Shown here piece after piece: positions 1 through 9,832 of a stretch of DNA of 64,000 nucleotides. Under the pieces are notes generated by a model. It did no database searches. It saw nothing but the letters and a program-made list of their open reading frames with translations, and was not told the DNA's origin. The stretch is from Caprella mutica (lineage: Eukaryota > Arthropoda > Malacostraca > Amphipoda > Caprellidae). The stretch's first letter is position 1. Each line of letters begins with the position of its first letter. Location: positions 33,750 through 97,749 of the forward strand of contig CANNZV010002453.1 in the NCBI GenBank assembly GCA_947561585.1. The letters run 5' to 3'. A program made the translations under genes and the position numbers.

Positions 1-295
1 ACCCTGTCATTTTAGACCTGATATTTTCGATTTTATTAAAAAGAACCGAATAATAAGATTATATAACTATACTTAATAAAAACGCAAATGATAAACATGT
101 ATAGTGCTGTTTGAAAAAAAAAGACTAATTAATGACTTTAAATTCACCCTGATTTACAATTTCATATTTCGACCTATTATCTGAAATATATGTGGAATGT
201 GTATGTTCTTAGTTGAAAGTGAAGAAATACACATATATAGAGAGAGTAATATTAAGCATTAAAAACTGTTTCATGGCCTAAAATAAATTTCTATA

Positions 296-727
296 GTGCG
301 CAATATTCGCCCCGCCATGCAAAATATGGTGGGGCGAATAGTTGCGCACGGAAAAACTCCGCTAAATAAAAAATTTAAAAGTCTAGAACCTTGTAATTTT
401 AACTGAGGCAACTTGAGTCAATGATCATCATGCACTAAAAACTTCAGGTCATTATCTGGGATAGAAATTTTTTTATGACAAATTTATTTTTTAGGGTAAT
501 TCGGTAAAATGAATTTTCGACTAGGTACTTTTCATATGGTCTTAAATGTGATTTATTTTAACTATGAATAAATGCCTGTAAGCTGTTTTAATTTTATACA
601 GAGTTACTACATATTTGAGCCGGTCTATGACTATTTTTGTTATTGGGCTAGCACATTCATAGCCCTTTAAACATGTGGTGCGCAAGATTCGCCCCGTGTG
701 CTGCTGCGCGAGATTCGCCCCTCCCGA
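296..727. mobile_element. Foldback-like element bounded by a GC-rich repeated motif
   Basis: A GC-rich hairpin at 296-349 has arms of about 23 bases, each ending in GTGCGCAA-ATTCGCCCC or its complement. The same 17-base motif TGCGC(A/G)AGATTCGCCCC recurs twice at 680-721. These islands stand out in very AT-rich DNA, and the motif arrangement (clusters at both ends, about 330 bases of plain AT-rich DNA between) resembles other elements in this window whose ends are built from short repeats. No protein is encoded. No target duplication could be fixed, so the boundaries are estimates. Confidence 0.4.
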
Positions 728-1247
728 CCCTACATAAATATTTCTAAAGTGTACATTATGAGTATAAGTTACCATTTCTAAATTGATTATTTTATATCTG
801 TATAACATAAGTTATGAATTATTTAATATTTAGATTTATATACTTTACGTTAATTAATTGTCATTACCAACAATTAGTAACTAAAAATGACTTTTATTTA
901 TTTCAGAGGTTATTATATAAAATATTAACAACTTTTATTAACAACGATCCCAGCAAGCGAAATTTTTCCTAAATAATTACCATTACATTTCTTGCAGACA
1001 AACGTAACATTCATTTATTTGGTACATTTAATGAAGTGATTTGCTCCAACTTTATCTCATTTTGTTAATGTGGGATAGGAATTTGAAATATTGAACTAAT
1101 GATTATGAACTAACTCCTTTCAAAATTCTAGCAAATTTAATCAACTTTATGTCTTTCAATTTATTAAATTGATTACTGAAAATTTACTTGGGCTTCATTA
1201 TCTTTAGCAAGCTGTACCAACGATTTACTACAAGTTAAGTATAATAC
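728..1247. other. AT-rich intergenic DNA, nothing recognised
   Basis: Low-complexity AT-rich sequence with no convincing reading frame, splice-bounded exon, TIR or tandem repeat that I can see. Confidence 0.5.
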
Positions 1248-1894
1248 AGCAAAACCTCGTAGTAGACCAGAGTTACGTTCCAAGTTTGTTTGATCTAGTA
1301 AGAAACTCACTTCAGCTGTTTCCAACTAGACCAACATCGTTTTCTCAAAAAGTGGAGCTGTGACTTTAATAATTCGATAGCTCTATTTGTTTATTATTAC
1401 TTTAATTCCAAAATTAATGGTAAATAACATACAAATTTTGAAGGGAGACACATTTAAAAATAGTATGATTTTTTTGTTTCAATTAAAATATATATAATGT
1501 TTTTTCTATTAAATTATCATTTTATGAAATTATAATAGTCACCGTATCTAGTTTTCTGTAACTTTTCACATCAATTTTTTCAGCACAGACTCTACACCAT
1601 TTTTTCTTTTTCTTTACATTAGATTCTTTATTGGAAAAAAAAATAAAAAGATTACATACAGGAGAAATACTGATTACATATAGGCATTTATACAATTATA
1701 TTTACAAATTTTTGCTATAAATTAAGTGAACTAAACAATAATCAAAATCCAAGCCTATACGAAGTTTCATATAGAAACTTTTTAGGCAGAAAAATAAATC
1801 AAATAAATGTACAAGTACAGTGCAGACAAGAGGTAAATGTGAGGCACGTTTGTTTATTCTTTTTGGAAAAAAAATAGAGAATAACTAATTACTT

Positions 1895-2035
1895 TAGTAG
1901 GGATTTTAACGTCTGCTTCGGAGCAAGATCCATATTGCCGACGCTAAAAAGAAAATTGAAATACAAGGGACTGAAAGAAGCAGTCAAAAGAAAAGTGGCT
2001 CCAAAAACAAAGTTACCTACCACCGTGGGGACATA
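1895..2035. repeat. Dispersed repeat, second copy at 59,009-59,125
   Basis: The block containing TTTAACGTCTGCTTCGGAG matches 59,009-59,125 over about 110 bases at roughly 75% identity by eye. Reading frames are open on both strands here (79 codons on minus), but the second copy has different stops and frame. I treat it as a repeat rather than a gene. Its origin is unknown. Confidence 0.6.
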
Positions 2036-2345
2036 TTGCTCACGGATAAAGTAAAGACGCCCGGCGAGTGCAGTCACTTTCCAGGTAGTGTGATGAAAAG
2101 GGACACAAACACCGGTAATCGCACTCATGGGTGGAAGAGGAAAATGAAGAGGTGATAGTGAATAAACCCTATGAAGCTACCTAATATTAAATATATGATC
2201 TCACAGTTGAAGAGCATAACCCTAGCGATATTCTCTAAAACTGAAGCAGCGTAAAACAAATGATAAACACCTTACAAATTGGAAAAAATCTAGACAATAC
2301 ACAATCTAAATCTAAATGCAAACATAACTATGTTCTGTTCCAAGT

Positions 2346-2910
2346 TCAACTAGAGAAACTCTGTACTAAGAAAGATTTATATTTCCTCTTAAAACTAGAA
2401 ACAGTTTGACAATCCCTAATAACTTCAGGAATTTCATTCCAGCATTTTGGTCCAACGAATTCAATCGAGCTTTGGCACTGTGACAGTCTCTGGAAGGTCA
2501 CAAGAGCATTCCCACGAGTTCTGGTGCCATATGGATGCTCTGGAAAAACTAGACTACCATTAACATATTTTTTATACATATGAGTACCTAGAGCATACTT
2601 ATAAACACCACGGACAGTTAAAATATTCGTTTTTACAAATAGTGGCTTAGTAGCTGAAAGATAATCTGAGAAAGTTATAGTTCTAATAATTCTCTTTTGG
2701 ATAACAACAAGCTGGTTTAGATGTACATCAGCAGCATCTCCCCAAATAAGGACTCCATAGAGTAAGTACGGATAAGCAATAGCATAATACAAATTTATCA
2801 AAACATGTTGAGGTACAAATTTAGATATTTTATAGATGATACCCGCATTTTTCGATAACTTACTGCAAATATATTTTATATGCTCACCAAAATTAAATCT
2901 TAAACCAATT
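2346..2910 (-). pseudogene. Non-LTR retrotransposon reverse transcriptase, C-terminal fragment
   Basis: The minus strand is open for about 188 codons, extending upstream of the first ATG (2801). It shows the hallmark C-terminal RT region of insect LINEs of the Jockey/CR1 type: an INLYYAIAYPYLLYGVLIWG-like segment, then LNQLVVIQKRIIRTI, then a degenerate tail ending at a stop at 2346. The palm motifs (including YADD) and the endonuclease are missing, so this is a 5'-truncated fragment. It lies inside the pogo-like TIR element and so inserted into it or was carried by it. The frame upstream of about 2910 could not be followed. Confidence 0.75.
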
Positions 2911-3151
2911 CTGCCTTATGTTTTATCCTAAAAACAGAATAAAAAATATAAGACATCTATAAAATTAGAGATTTATCTTTAAAACAGCATTATAGTTATT
3001 ACTCCTTCTAATATTTACACTAGAATAACTGTCAGGTGACAAAAACCGTGTTTTGTCTAGTACGAGGTTTTTTCCAGTACAGTTTCAAAAATTTCTTGGT
3101 CTGATAGGAGGTTTGTCTACTAGGAAGCTGGTCTAGTACGAGGTTTTGCTG

Positions 3152-3645
3152 TATTTGACTTAGAATTATCTATCGCTAATACGTATAACTTCTTGGTCAT
3201 TGTCAGGAGTTTTCGCTGATGTTGAGTCACCACGAATACCTGAAAGAAATTGAATTATTATTATTCAATCATAAAATCATTCTCTTAAATTTACCTCCTA
3301 TTGATTTTTCCCATGTTAACATTTCGGTACAAATAGGTAAAACAATAATTTCTGTAATATAAAAAATTAATTTACATACAAATTGAGGAATTGCTACACA
3401 TATATATGAGAAGTAGTTACATATACTGACATTTAGTAACTTATTTAGTTTCATTGCATAAGTTATTTTTATGTAAATAATAAAGTTCTAAAAATTAGGA
3501 AGCTATTCAATTAATGAACATAATCTACCAATGAATTTACCACATGCTTATTTAAATATATAGTACCAAATTGCAACCGAACACAAAATACACAAATGAA
3601 TTGAGACATTTGATGAACAATATTAAGGAAGTATTCATATATATT
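3152..3645. other. 3' flank of gene copy A, nothing recognised
   Basis: AT-rich DNA between the pogo-like element and the last recognised exon of copy A. It may hold the 3' UTR or a further downstream intron, but no polyadenylation signal or exon could be assigned. Confidence 0.4.
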
Positions 3646-3831
3646 TTACAAATCCGACTGTATCCCACCTTGGTCTGTATTTTCACTGGTCATAGTGTTC
3701 AGTTTGGTATTATCGTCAATCTCTCTGGACGATAGACTGCCTACAATTGTGTTCTTACTCCGGGGTGGAACTTCTAGATTTGTTACTGCAGACTGGCATC
3801 TCTTGCTGCTACTGCGACCAGTGAAGCCCCT
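3646..3831 (-). CDS. Gene copy A, last recognised exon (exon 5)
   Basis: This minus-strand segment begins after an acceptor reading CACACACAG and is open in phase 0 to a stop at 3646. It encodes a Ser/Thr/Lys-rich tail that starts RGFTGRSSSKRCQSAVTNLE. The paralogous exon is 52,545-52,730, where 40 of the first 49 or so residues match. A second acceptor 14 bases downstream (GGTCGCAG) fits phase 2, so exon 3 could also splice directly here and skip exon 4. The last 15 residues differ completely between the two copies, so the true end may be a splice donor near 3690 instead of the stop. The function is unknown; the basic, serine-rich tail would follow the membrane helix of exon 3. Confidence 0.6.
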   Translation of the reverse strand, partial: RGFTGRSSSKRCQSAVTNLEVPPRSKNTIVGSLSSREIDDNTKLNTMTSENTDQGGIQSDL

Positions 3832-3956
3832 CTGTGTGTGCGGTAAATGCAAGTGATTTCTTCAATGAGTAAAATATCAATGACACGGAGTGAGAATTAT
3901 GCTTTCCATTGCGATAAAATAAGCAGAATTGACTGATGTCTCTAAATTTCTCTCAC

Positions 3957-4038
3957 CTCTGCTGTCTGCTGACAGTGTCCTCTCCCACCAAAAGATCCTG
4001 ATGGCTCTGACTCACAAGAGGAGAGCAGACACGTTAAA
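3957..4038 (-). CDS. Gene copy A, exon 4 with mutated acceptor
   Basis: This matches the 82-nt exon of copy B (52,855-52,936) at about 95% identity and stays open in the same frame. It encodes 27 Cys-, Ser- and Gln-rich residues that include CESEPSGSFG and GHCQQTAE. The donor GAG|GTGAGAG is intact. The acceptor is not: copy B has CTGCAG before the exon and copy A has CTGCAT, a single substitution removing the AG. The intron between this exon and exon 5 is also about 90% identical between copies, so conservation here partly reflects recent duplication. The exon is probably skipped in copy A, with exon 3 joining the phase-2 acceptor inside exon 5. Confidence 0.5.
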
Positions 4039-4429
4039 ATGCAGGAGGGAGAGAAAATTAGATGAGGATTCTTCCACAAAATTCTAAATGATATTAATGA
4101 GCAAAATGAATTCTGCAAATTACCTCAACGGAGATTATTAATTAACCATTAAAAGACTGACTGAGGATTTTGAGCTGGACAAGACTTTAGAATAGTGATT
4201 AAATATTTATACATGATTAGAATCAACTAAGATTTCATGACTTTTTTTCATTAGATATATTTGTAAATGGTCATACTCTATTTTTTTCTCATTTGCCAAC
4301 AAGAACATTATACCAGGCATGAATGTGAATATAATTCTATTTGATTGAAAAGATTCAAACTCAACGGGAAATCCATAATATTAGAGGTTATTTAAACTCT
4401 GCGTTGAAGATTTTTTTCAGATATCAAGC

Positions 4430-4461
4430 TTTCGAATAGAAAGATTTCTATTCATCATCAG
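4430..4461 (-). other. Hammerhead-ribozyme-like core (candidate)
   Basis: On the minus strand, CTGATGA (4461-4455) is followed by a 9-bp perfect hairpin with a 2-base loop (4453-4434) and then GAAA (4433-4430). This is the order of the catalytic core of a hammerhead ribozyme (CUGAUGA, stem II, GAAA). One extra base sits between CTGATGA and the stem. I could not define stems I and III or the cleavage site, so chance or a decayed copy is possible. The neighbouring block at 4473-4556 is a dispersed repeat, consistent with a transposon-borne motif. Confidence 0.25.
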
Positions 4462-4472
4462 GAGAAGGGTGG

Positions 4473-4556
4473 AAAAACCTGGACCTGACAATGAATTTTA
4501 TGACCAATGGTTGTATGTTGGATACCGTCTTTCTATTTAAGCTATATATCCTAAAG
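4473..4556. repeat. Dispersed repeat, second copy at 60,341-60,420
   Basis: The block starting AAACCTGGACC and continuing through GGATACC and TATATAAGCT-like sequence matches 60,341-60,420. The second copy is preceded by a perfect GGTTTCGAA/TTCGAAACC hairpin. Neither copy encodes a protein. Probably the tail of a SINE or other small retroelement, but this is inference. Confidence 0.5.
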
Positions 4557-4778
4557 TTTATTAATATTAATTAACAATCTATTTAGTATTGAGATATGAG
4601 ACAAAAAATTAGAAAATTTGTTACTAACTTAGCTATTGCTTACTACATTAATTCTCTAGAATATTTTTACTTTCTATATATCTATTACAAAATCAAGTGT
4701 GTTTTATCTCCTTGTTTCTATGTGTTCTCTATTCATATTTATCTTCTCTATTCCTATACATTATTTGTTGCTATACAT

Positions 4779-5090
4779 GTGTCCTCTTGATCCATGTGTG
4801 TGTCCTATGGATGTTAAGTGTGTCTTGTTGATCAGAAGTGTGTCCTGTAGATCTTATGTGTGTCCTGTTGATCCTAAAAGTTTCCTGTAGATCTTAAGTG
4901 GGTCCTATTGATCCTAAGTGTGTCCTATTGATCCTTAGTGTGTCCTATTGATCCTTAGTGTGTCCTATTGATGCTAAGTGTGTCCTGTTGATACTATGGG
5001 TGTCCTGTTGATACTATGGGTGTCCTGTTGATACTAAGTGTGTCCTGATGATTCTATGTGTGCACTGATGATCCTAAGTGTGTCCTGAAA
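4779..5090. repeat. Minisatellite, about 20-bp unit
   Basis: About 15 tandem copies of a unit close to TGTGTCCTATTGATCCTAAG. Copies vary at a few positions, with the middle ones most alike. The short reading frames through it are a by-product of the repeat. Confidence 0.9.
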
Positions 5091-5932
5091 ATATAATTGA
5101 ATATAATTCTATAATTCACTGAGAATATGTGCGTGTGACTACCCCCACAGTACTCACGCAAGACACTAACGCACACACATACACATAGTTGCAAGATGTC
5201 ACAACGCACCAAGCAATCAATTAGAACTGGAAATAAATGAAAGATTAGTATTTCAATGTTTTTCATTTATCACAATTGATAGAATTAATTATATTTACCA
5301 ATTAATAGTTATTATTTGAAATTTATTTTCCTCGGAATAACAGTGACTTGACAAACAGCTCACGTACACACTACCTCAAGATAACGCACCCCCAATTTCA
5401 CCCCCATTGCAAGTGTAACGTACACAGTTACTAAAGAATACATTCAATGTAATAACTTTGTTCCTATCAATCGTGGGTATATAAATATTCGCACAGTACA
5501 TTTATATGATAAAAGCAACGAACCGACAGAAAATCATTCAATTCAAGCAACTGATTTCCTAAATATCAAATGTGTAGCGAATCCTACGTACTAGGTCTTT
5601 TAGATACCTAAATTATGTCAATCTGATTAGGATTAAAAGACGCAAGATATTTTTTTCCATAATTTCTCGAAGTATCCTAAATGATCAAAAAATAAATTGC
5701 ATTGTCCCACATGTAAAGGGAATGGAGATGATATAACTCCTGAATTATAAAATATTGGTTCATTCATAACTCAGAGCCACTTCATATCTCTGGTGATTAA
5801 AATCATAGACAATAATTATGGTCATTGGTGGATAACTATGACTCAAATCTTGACGCATATTATTTTCTATAATTTAAACGTAGAAAATTACTTCAGAACC
5901 TCAAGCATATTTTATAATTCAGTTCCCTAATG
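5091..5932. other. AT-rich intronic DNA, nothing recognised
   Basis: Contains only a short CA-rich stretch (5165-5185). No exon, TIR or protein similarity seen. Confidence 0.5.
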
Positions 5933-5953
5933 CTCTAGTGCAGTGGTTCTTAA

Positions 5954-6457
5954 AGGGATAGTAAAGTTAAAATCAAACAATCGCCAAATTTGTTTTAAAT
6001 CGATTCAGAATATTTAATTATGTAATATTTGAATGCTCGTTTATTTTTAAAATGCTCATATAAAAAGTATATAATAAAATTAGTGACACCTAGCGGAAGT
6101 ATTACCACTCATTAGTATGTACGTGAGTATATTTTTTATTTTCATATTAATTTATGTATGCAGTAATTAACCTTTTTTGCGTTAAAATGGTTAAAAGATT
6201 CAAGACAAGAAGGCATAACTTTAAAAAAATAGCCATCTCTTCACTTAAGCTAGAAATTAGATAGAAACTTATCTCAATTTGTTTGTTTACAAGATGGCGA
6301 CATTGATTGTGGTGCCATCACCGTGGCCATATATAAATTGATATATTACAATTATTAGATTTTATTGAACATTACAATTCTACATGAATGCTTTATTTTT
6401 ACTAAGCAATCATTTTATTAGAAAAAATGACCTTCTTTCATAAAGTTTACTGCCCCT
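5954..6457. mobile_element. 504-bp TTAA-flanked MITE (piggyBac-like)
   Basis: The ends AGGGATAGTAAAGTT and AAGTTTACTGCCCCT are inverted copies, with TTAA directly outside each (5950-5953 and 6458-6461). TTAA duplication is typical of piggyBac-type elements. Excising it restores a continuous hAT left end, which supports insertion into that element. It carries no coding region. Confidence 0.7.
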
Positions 6458-6655
6458 TTAAAGTATTTTTCTCGCACACCCCTTGCTTTTCTAAGGCATC
6501 CCCTGATCATTGTTTTGCATTGAAATATATTGAAAAGCTACATATTAGAATTTATTTGGTTACTATGATTTGAGAATGAAATATTAGGGTGGAGCGAAAA
6601 AAAAAATTTATATTGATATGCAATTACCTGTAGAGAGTTGTGAAATGACATCGGA

Positions 6656-6684
6656 TTTCGCCTGAAAAAAATTTCAGGCGAAAA
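6656..6684. other. Hairpin in the left TIR of the long-TIR transposon
   Basis: TTTCGCCTGAAA and its exact complement are separated by four A residues. The same region of the right TIR (about 10,535-10,555) has lost the second arm, so the hairpin is specific to the left end. Confidence 0.6.
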
Positions 6685-7152
6685 TAATGATGTTTACAGG
6701 CGGCAACAGACCGTAGAGTTTTGATAATTTTGGGAAAAACGCATTTTTCAAATTTTTACTCATTAGGTACTTTTTAATCGGAAACTTACCTACAATTAGT
6801 GACTGAATGCTACTTATTTGTATAAACTATGCCTTTGTTAAATTTGAAGGCAATTGAAACTAGTTTGTAGGTGGCAACAATCAAAAAACCGTCAAAAATG
6901 GCAATAACCTAATTCATACTAAGTATTCTGGTACTCCCGTGTCGTATGCAACCAAAGTGATCACCGAAGCATCCATCTGATTGTAAGCATTTTTTTTAAC
7001 ATATACATCAAATTCATCACCATATATGGGTATATGCAACAAATAACGTCAATTTAGCATTACCACTAATTTGTATTGGCCAATCAAAAGTGTGGACTGT
7101 GGATGTGTCTATTGAGAGCGCGCGCTGCGTGACCATCCTGTAATCACCATAG

Positions 7153-7172
7153 TGACGTCACCCGTGACGTCA
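7153..7172. promoter_or_regulatory. Two tandem CRE palindromes (TGACGTCA), 12 bp apart
   Basis: TGACGTCA occurs at 7153-7160 and again at 7165-7172, within a short GC-rich island (about 7105-7215) that also contains two TGCGC-TCA/CTTCCTTGGC repeats. TGACGTCA is the consensus site for CREB/ATF bZIP factors. The island lies inside the long-TIR transposon, about 770 bases upstream of the first recognisable coding segment, so it may be the element's promoter. Binding is inferred only from the motif. Confidence 0.45.
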
Positions 7173-7938
7173 CTCTGCGCATCATTCAAGTGAGCAGCTT
7201 CCTTGGCTCTCTGCGCGTCAGTCAAATGAGCTTCCTTGGCGTACAATATTACATTAAATACTTTTGAGGAATATTACTTTAATCAAGTTTAATTAACTCT
7301 TCACAAATAAAAATATTTATTCAAGGAGGTGATCTGAAGTACAAAGTAAAAATAATATTTATTTATTAAATAATTTTAGAAGAGTTTCTATTTTTCGAAA
7401 ACTCAGGCTTGTAGTAGTAAACAGCTGATGTGTACTCGCACACTACTCAGCAAAATACTTTAGGTATCTGATCATTTTGCTTAATAATGTTTTATCTTAT
7501 GGCATTTAATTGATGTAAGAAGATTGATTGATAAATATTTAAGCTACAGATGCAATGATAATGACTTAAAGAAGCGTTAGGCGGAGCATGCGCAAGGTGC
7601 GTGCACTCCACCTCGTGACTGAAATAACACTGAGATTCGCTAACGGGAACCTTTACTCAGTCAGGTCTGAGAGCGACGAATACGAGTGTACTCGCCCTCG
7701 TTTCTAAAACAACACTTAGAAGGTAACAGAATTGTCACGGCTCGGAAGCGCTAGGTCAGTCGTCTGCTTCAGTTGCAGTACTGACTTACGAGCAACACTG
7801 CACGGCGCACGCTGCTCTTGACAATGACTTCAAAAAGACTAACAAGAACAGATTTGCACTGTCTCGTGTCTGGTAGTTCTTCTGATTTCTCCCAGAATCA
7901 ACTGCCAACACACGAAGATGTAATAAAATAATATTTCT

Positions 7939-9832
7939 TTGAGAAAGACATTTAAGGAAAATAACTTCCATAGAGATCCCCCTGTTACCGAGGTGGTTAG
8001 AGAAGTAACTAACAAACTAGTTGCAATTTATGGTCGAACTACTATCCCAATTCTTTCAATCGAAAGAATTAAGTTTATGATTACATCATACAAGACTAGA
8101 CACAAGAACCTCATGAAATGCTACAAAAAGAAAATGAAAACTACAAATGTAAACTAGTTTTTTTCAAGGAAAATGCACAAAAACTCTTTGTTGTTGCCTC
8201 TTGCAAATGTAACCAAAGAAAAAACTGTAGCTGTATTGGATCCATGAAAATGCCGATCAAGGAATTTAAATTCCTACATGACCAAAGAAATGAAAGGAAA
8301 TTCTTCATTGGAGGAGTTGATGTAACTGCGTCTAAACCAGACTTGAAACGTCGTCGAAGACAATTTCCTACACCAAGTTCTAAGCAGAATAATGTGAGTG
8401 AAGACGATTTTCGTTATCGCAGTTATCATCCATTAGTTCTGCACCAAGCTTAACCTCCGACGATGACTTTTGTTTGCCTAAAAGAAATGAAGAATCAATA
8501 ATTAGAAAACAATCTAATTCTCAAAAGCAGTTTAAAATTACCATAATTTGTTGAGTATTGTGACAGAACCGTTGTTTCTGACAGAGCTGCTGCTCCACTG
8601 TCCAGTTCAATCATGCAAGATCTAGATATCATCACGAAAGACGATACGAAAAGCGTGATTGATAGATCAAAAGTTAGACGTTGTAGGAAAAGGAAGAGAG
8701 AAGAGTTGATGAAAGATATACCAATGTTGACCAATTTGTATTTTGATGGAAGAAAGGACTCAACCTTGGCAATGATCAAAAAGGGAGACAGATATTACAA
8801 GACATCTGTATTAGAAGAGCATATTTCAGTGATTACTGAGCCTGACTCTTCTTACATTTTTCATTTCACTCCCTCTATCGGATCTACCAGAAGCATAGTT
8901 ACAAAATTGTTTGAATCGGCCGAAGAAAACAACATCGAAATGAACGAAATACAGGTCACAAAGGCGGTGCTCTGAGATTAATAAAAGAACGTCTTGGCAA
9001 ACCAGTGCACTGGTTCATTTGCCTTCTTCAAGGTGATGAGCTGCCATTACGACATCTTTTTGAAAAACTGGATGGCAAGACCAGTGGCCCGAGGAGTTTC
9101 AGTGGTTCAATTATTGGCAGACAATTGAAAAATTGTGAAGAGCTACCGATAAAAGACTTTCTATCGATTGAAGCTGATATTCCTGTAATTGATTTTGGTG
9201 ATTTAAATGCAGACCAGAAATATCTCTACGAAATGCATCAATCTATTTCAAAGGGATATGTTTCCAAAATCTAGCTTCACGGCAGCCAGGAAATATCAGC
9301 CATGCGAGATGGGTCACAACGGTAAATAGGATCTTGAGACTTTACGTTGGTATCGATAACCCGTCTATAACAAACTGCCAAATATTGTAGAATTTATCAT
9401 GAAAGTTTATGCTCCAATGTGGTTTTCAATTAAATGAGAATCTCACATTCGCAATGGAGCAAGCACGTTCACAAAATATTAGTCTTGTTGAAAAATCTCA
9501 GTGCTGATGTTCTTAATGTAGCAATACCAGTATTACAGAGAAATTCCTATTTTGCTGCAACTGAAAATATCTTACTGGCAATTATTCAAGATGAAAGAAG
9601 CTTTGTCAGAGAACTCGGGTGGAGACGAATCCTGAAGGCCAGAGAAAACAGTAAAATTGGAATCAGAGAATTCAGAATTCCACCTCTCATTGATTCTGAT
9701 GATTACATTAATATGATTGACTGGCAAATTTCTGAAATAAACGAATCACCGTTGACAAAATATCTCTCTAATGTTACAATTGAAACAAACATCAAGACAA
9801 AAGACATATTCATGATGGACCATCTTTCATGA
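7939..9832 (+). pseudogene. Decayed transposon protein of the long-TIR element
   Basis: At least five plus-strand segments belong to one protein broken by frameshifts and stops. Segment 1 (7939-8157) is N-terminal and basic. Segment 2 (8118-8453) has a Cys cluster (CKCNQRKNCSC) followed by FLHDQRNERKFFIGG. Segment 3 (8613-8955) has YFDGRKD and EEHISVITEPDSSY. Segment 4 (8955-9274, shifted frame) has GGALRLIKERLGKPVHWFIC and DELPLRHLFEKLDGKTSGP. Segment 5 (9434-9832) has VRELGWRRILKAR and YINMIDWQ. Some intervening regions stay recognisable in other frames (for example HARWVTTVNRILRLYV near 9300). The order matches a protein family I associate with arthropod repeats, presumably a transposase, but no catalytic triad could be assigned. 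It is non-functional. Confidence 0.65.

Larger units (their letters stand above)
1248..3151. mobile_element. Non-autonomous pogo/Tigger-like (Tc1/mariner superfamily) element
   Basis: The left end reads CAGCAAAACCTCGTAGTAGA and the right end is its near-perfect inverted copy. Both are flanked by TA (1246-1247 and 3152-3153), the target duplication expected for Tc1/mariner/pogo elements. Weaker inverted similarity continues inward for about 100 bases, including a repeated GTCTAGTACGAGG motif on the right. No transposase was found inside. The interior carries a reverse transcriptase fragment on the minus strand and a dispersed repeat found again near 59.0 kb, so it has probably received other insertions. 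Confidence 0.65.

Noticed and set aside
1889..2128. 79-codon minus-strand frame as a gene
   Set aside because: The region recurs at 59.0 kb as a repeat without keeping the frame.
4779..5090. Tandem arrays (also 22.8, 44.1, 44.5 and 62.5 kb) as possible CRISPR arrays
   Set aside because: Units are contiguous with no unique spacers, there are no cas genes, and the DNA is eukaryotic.
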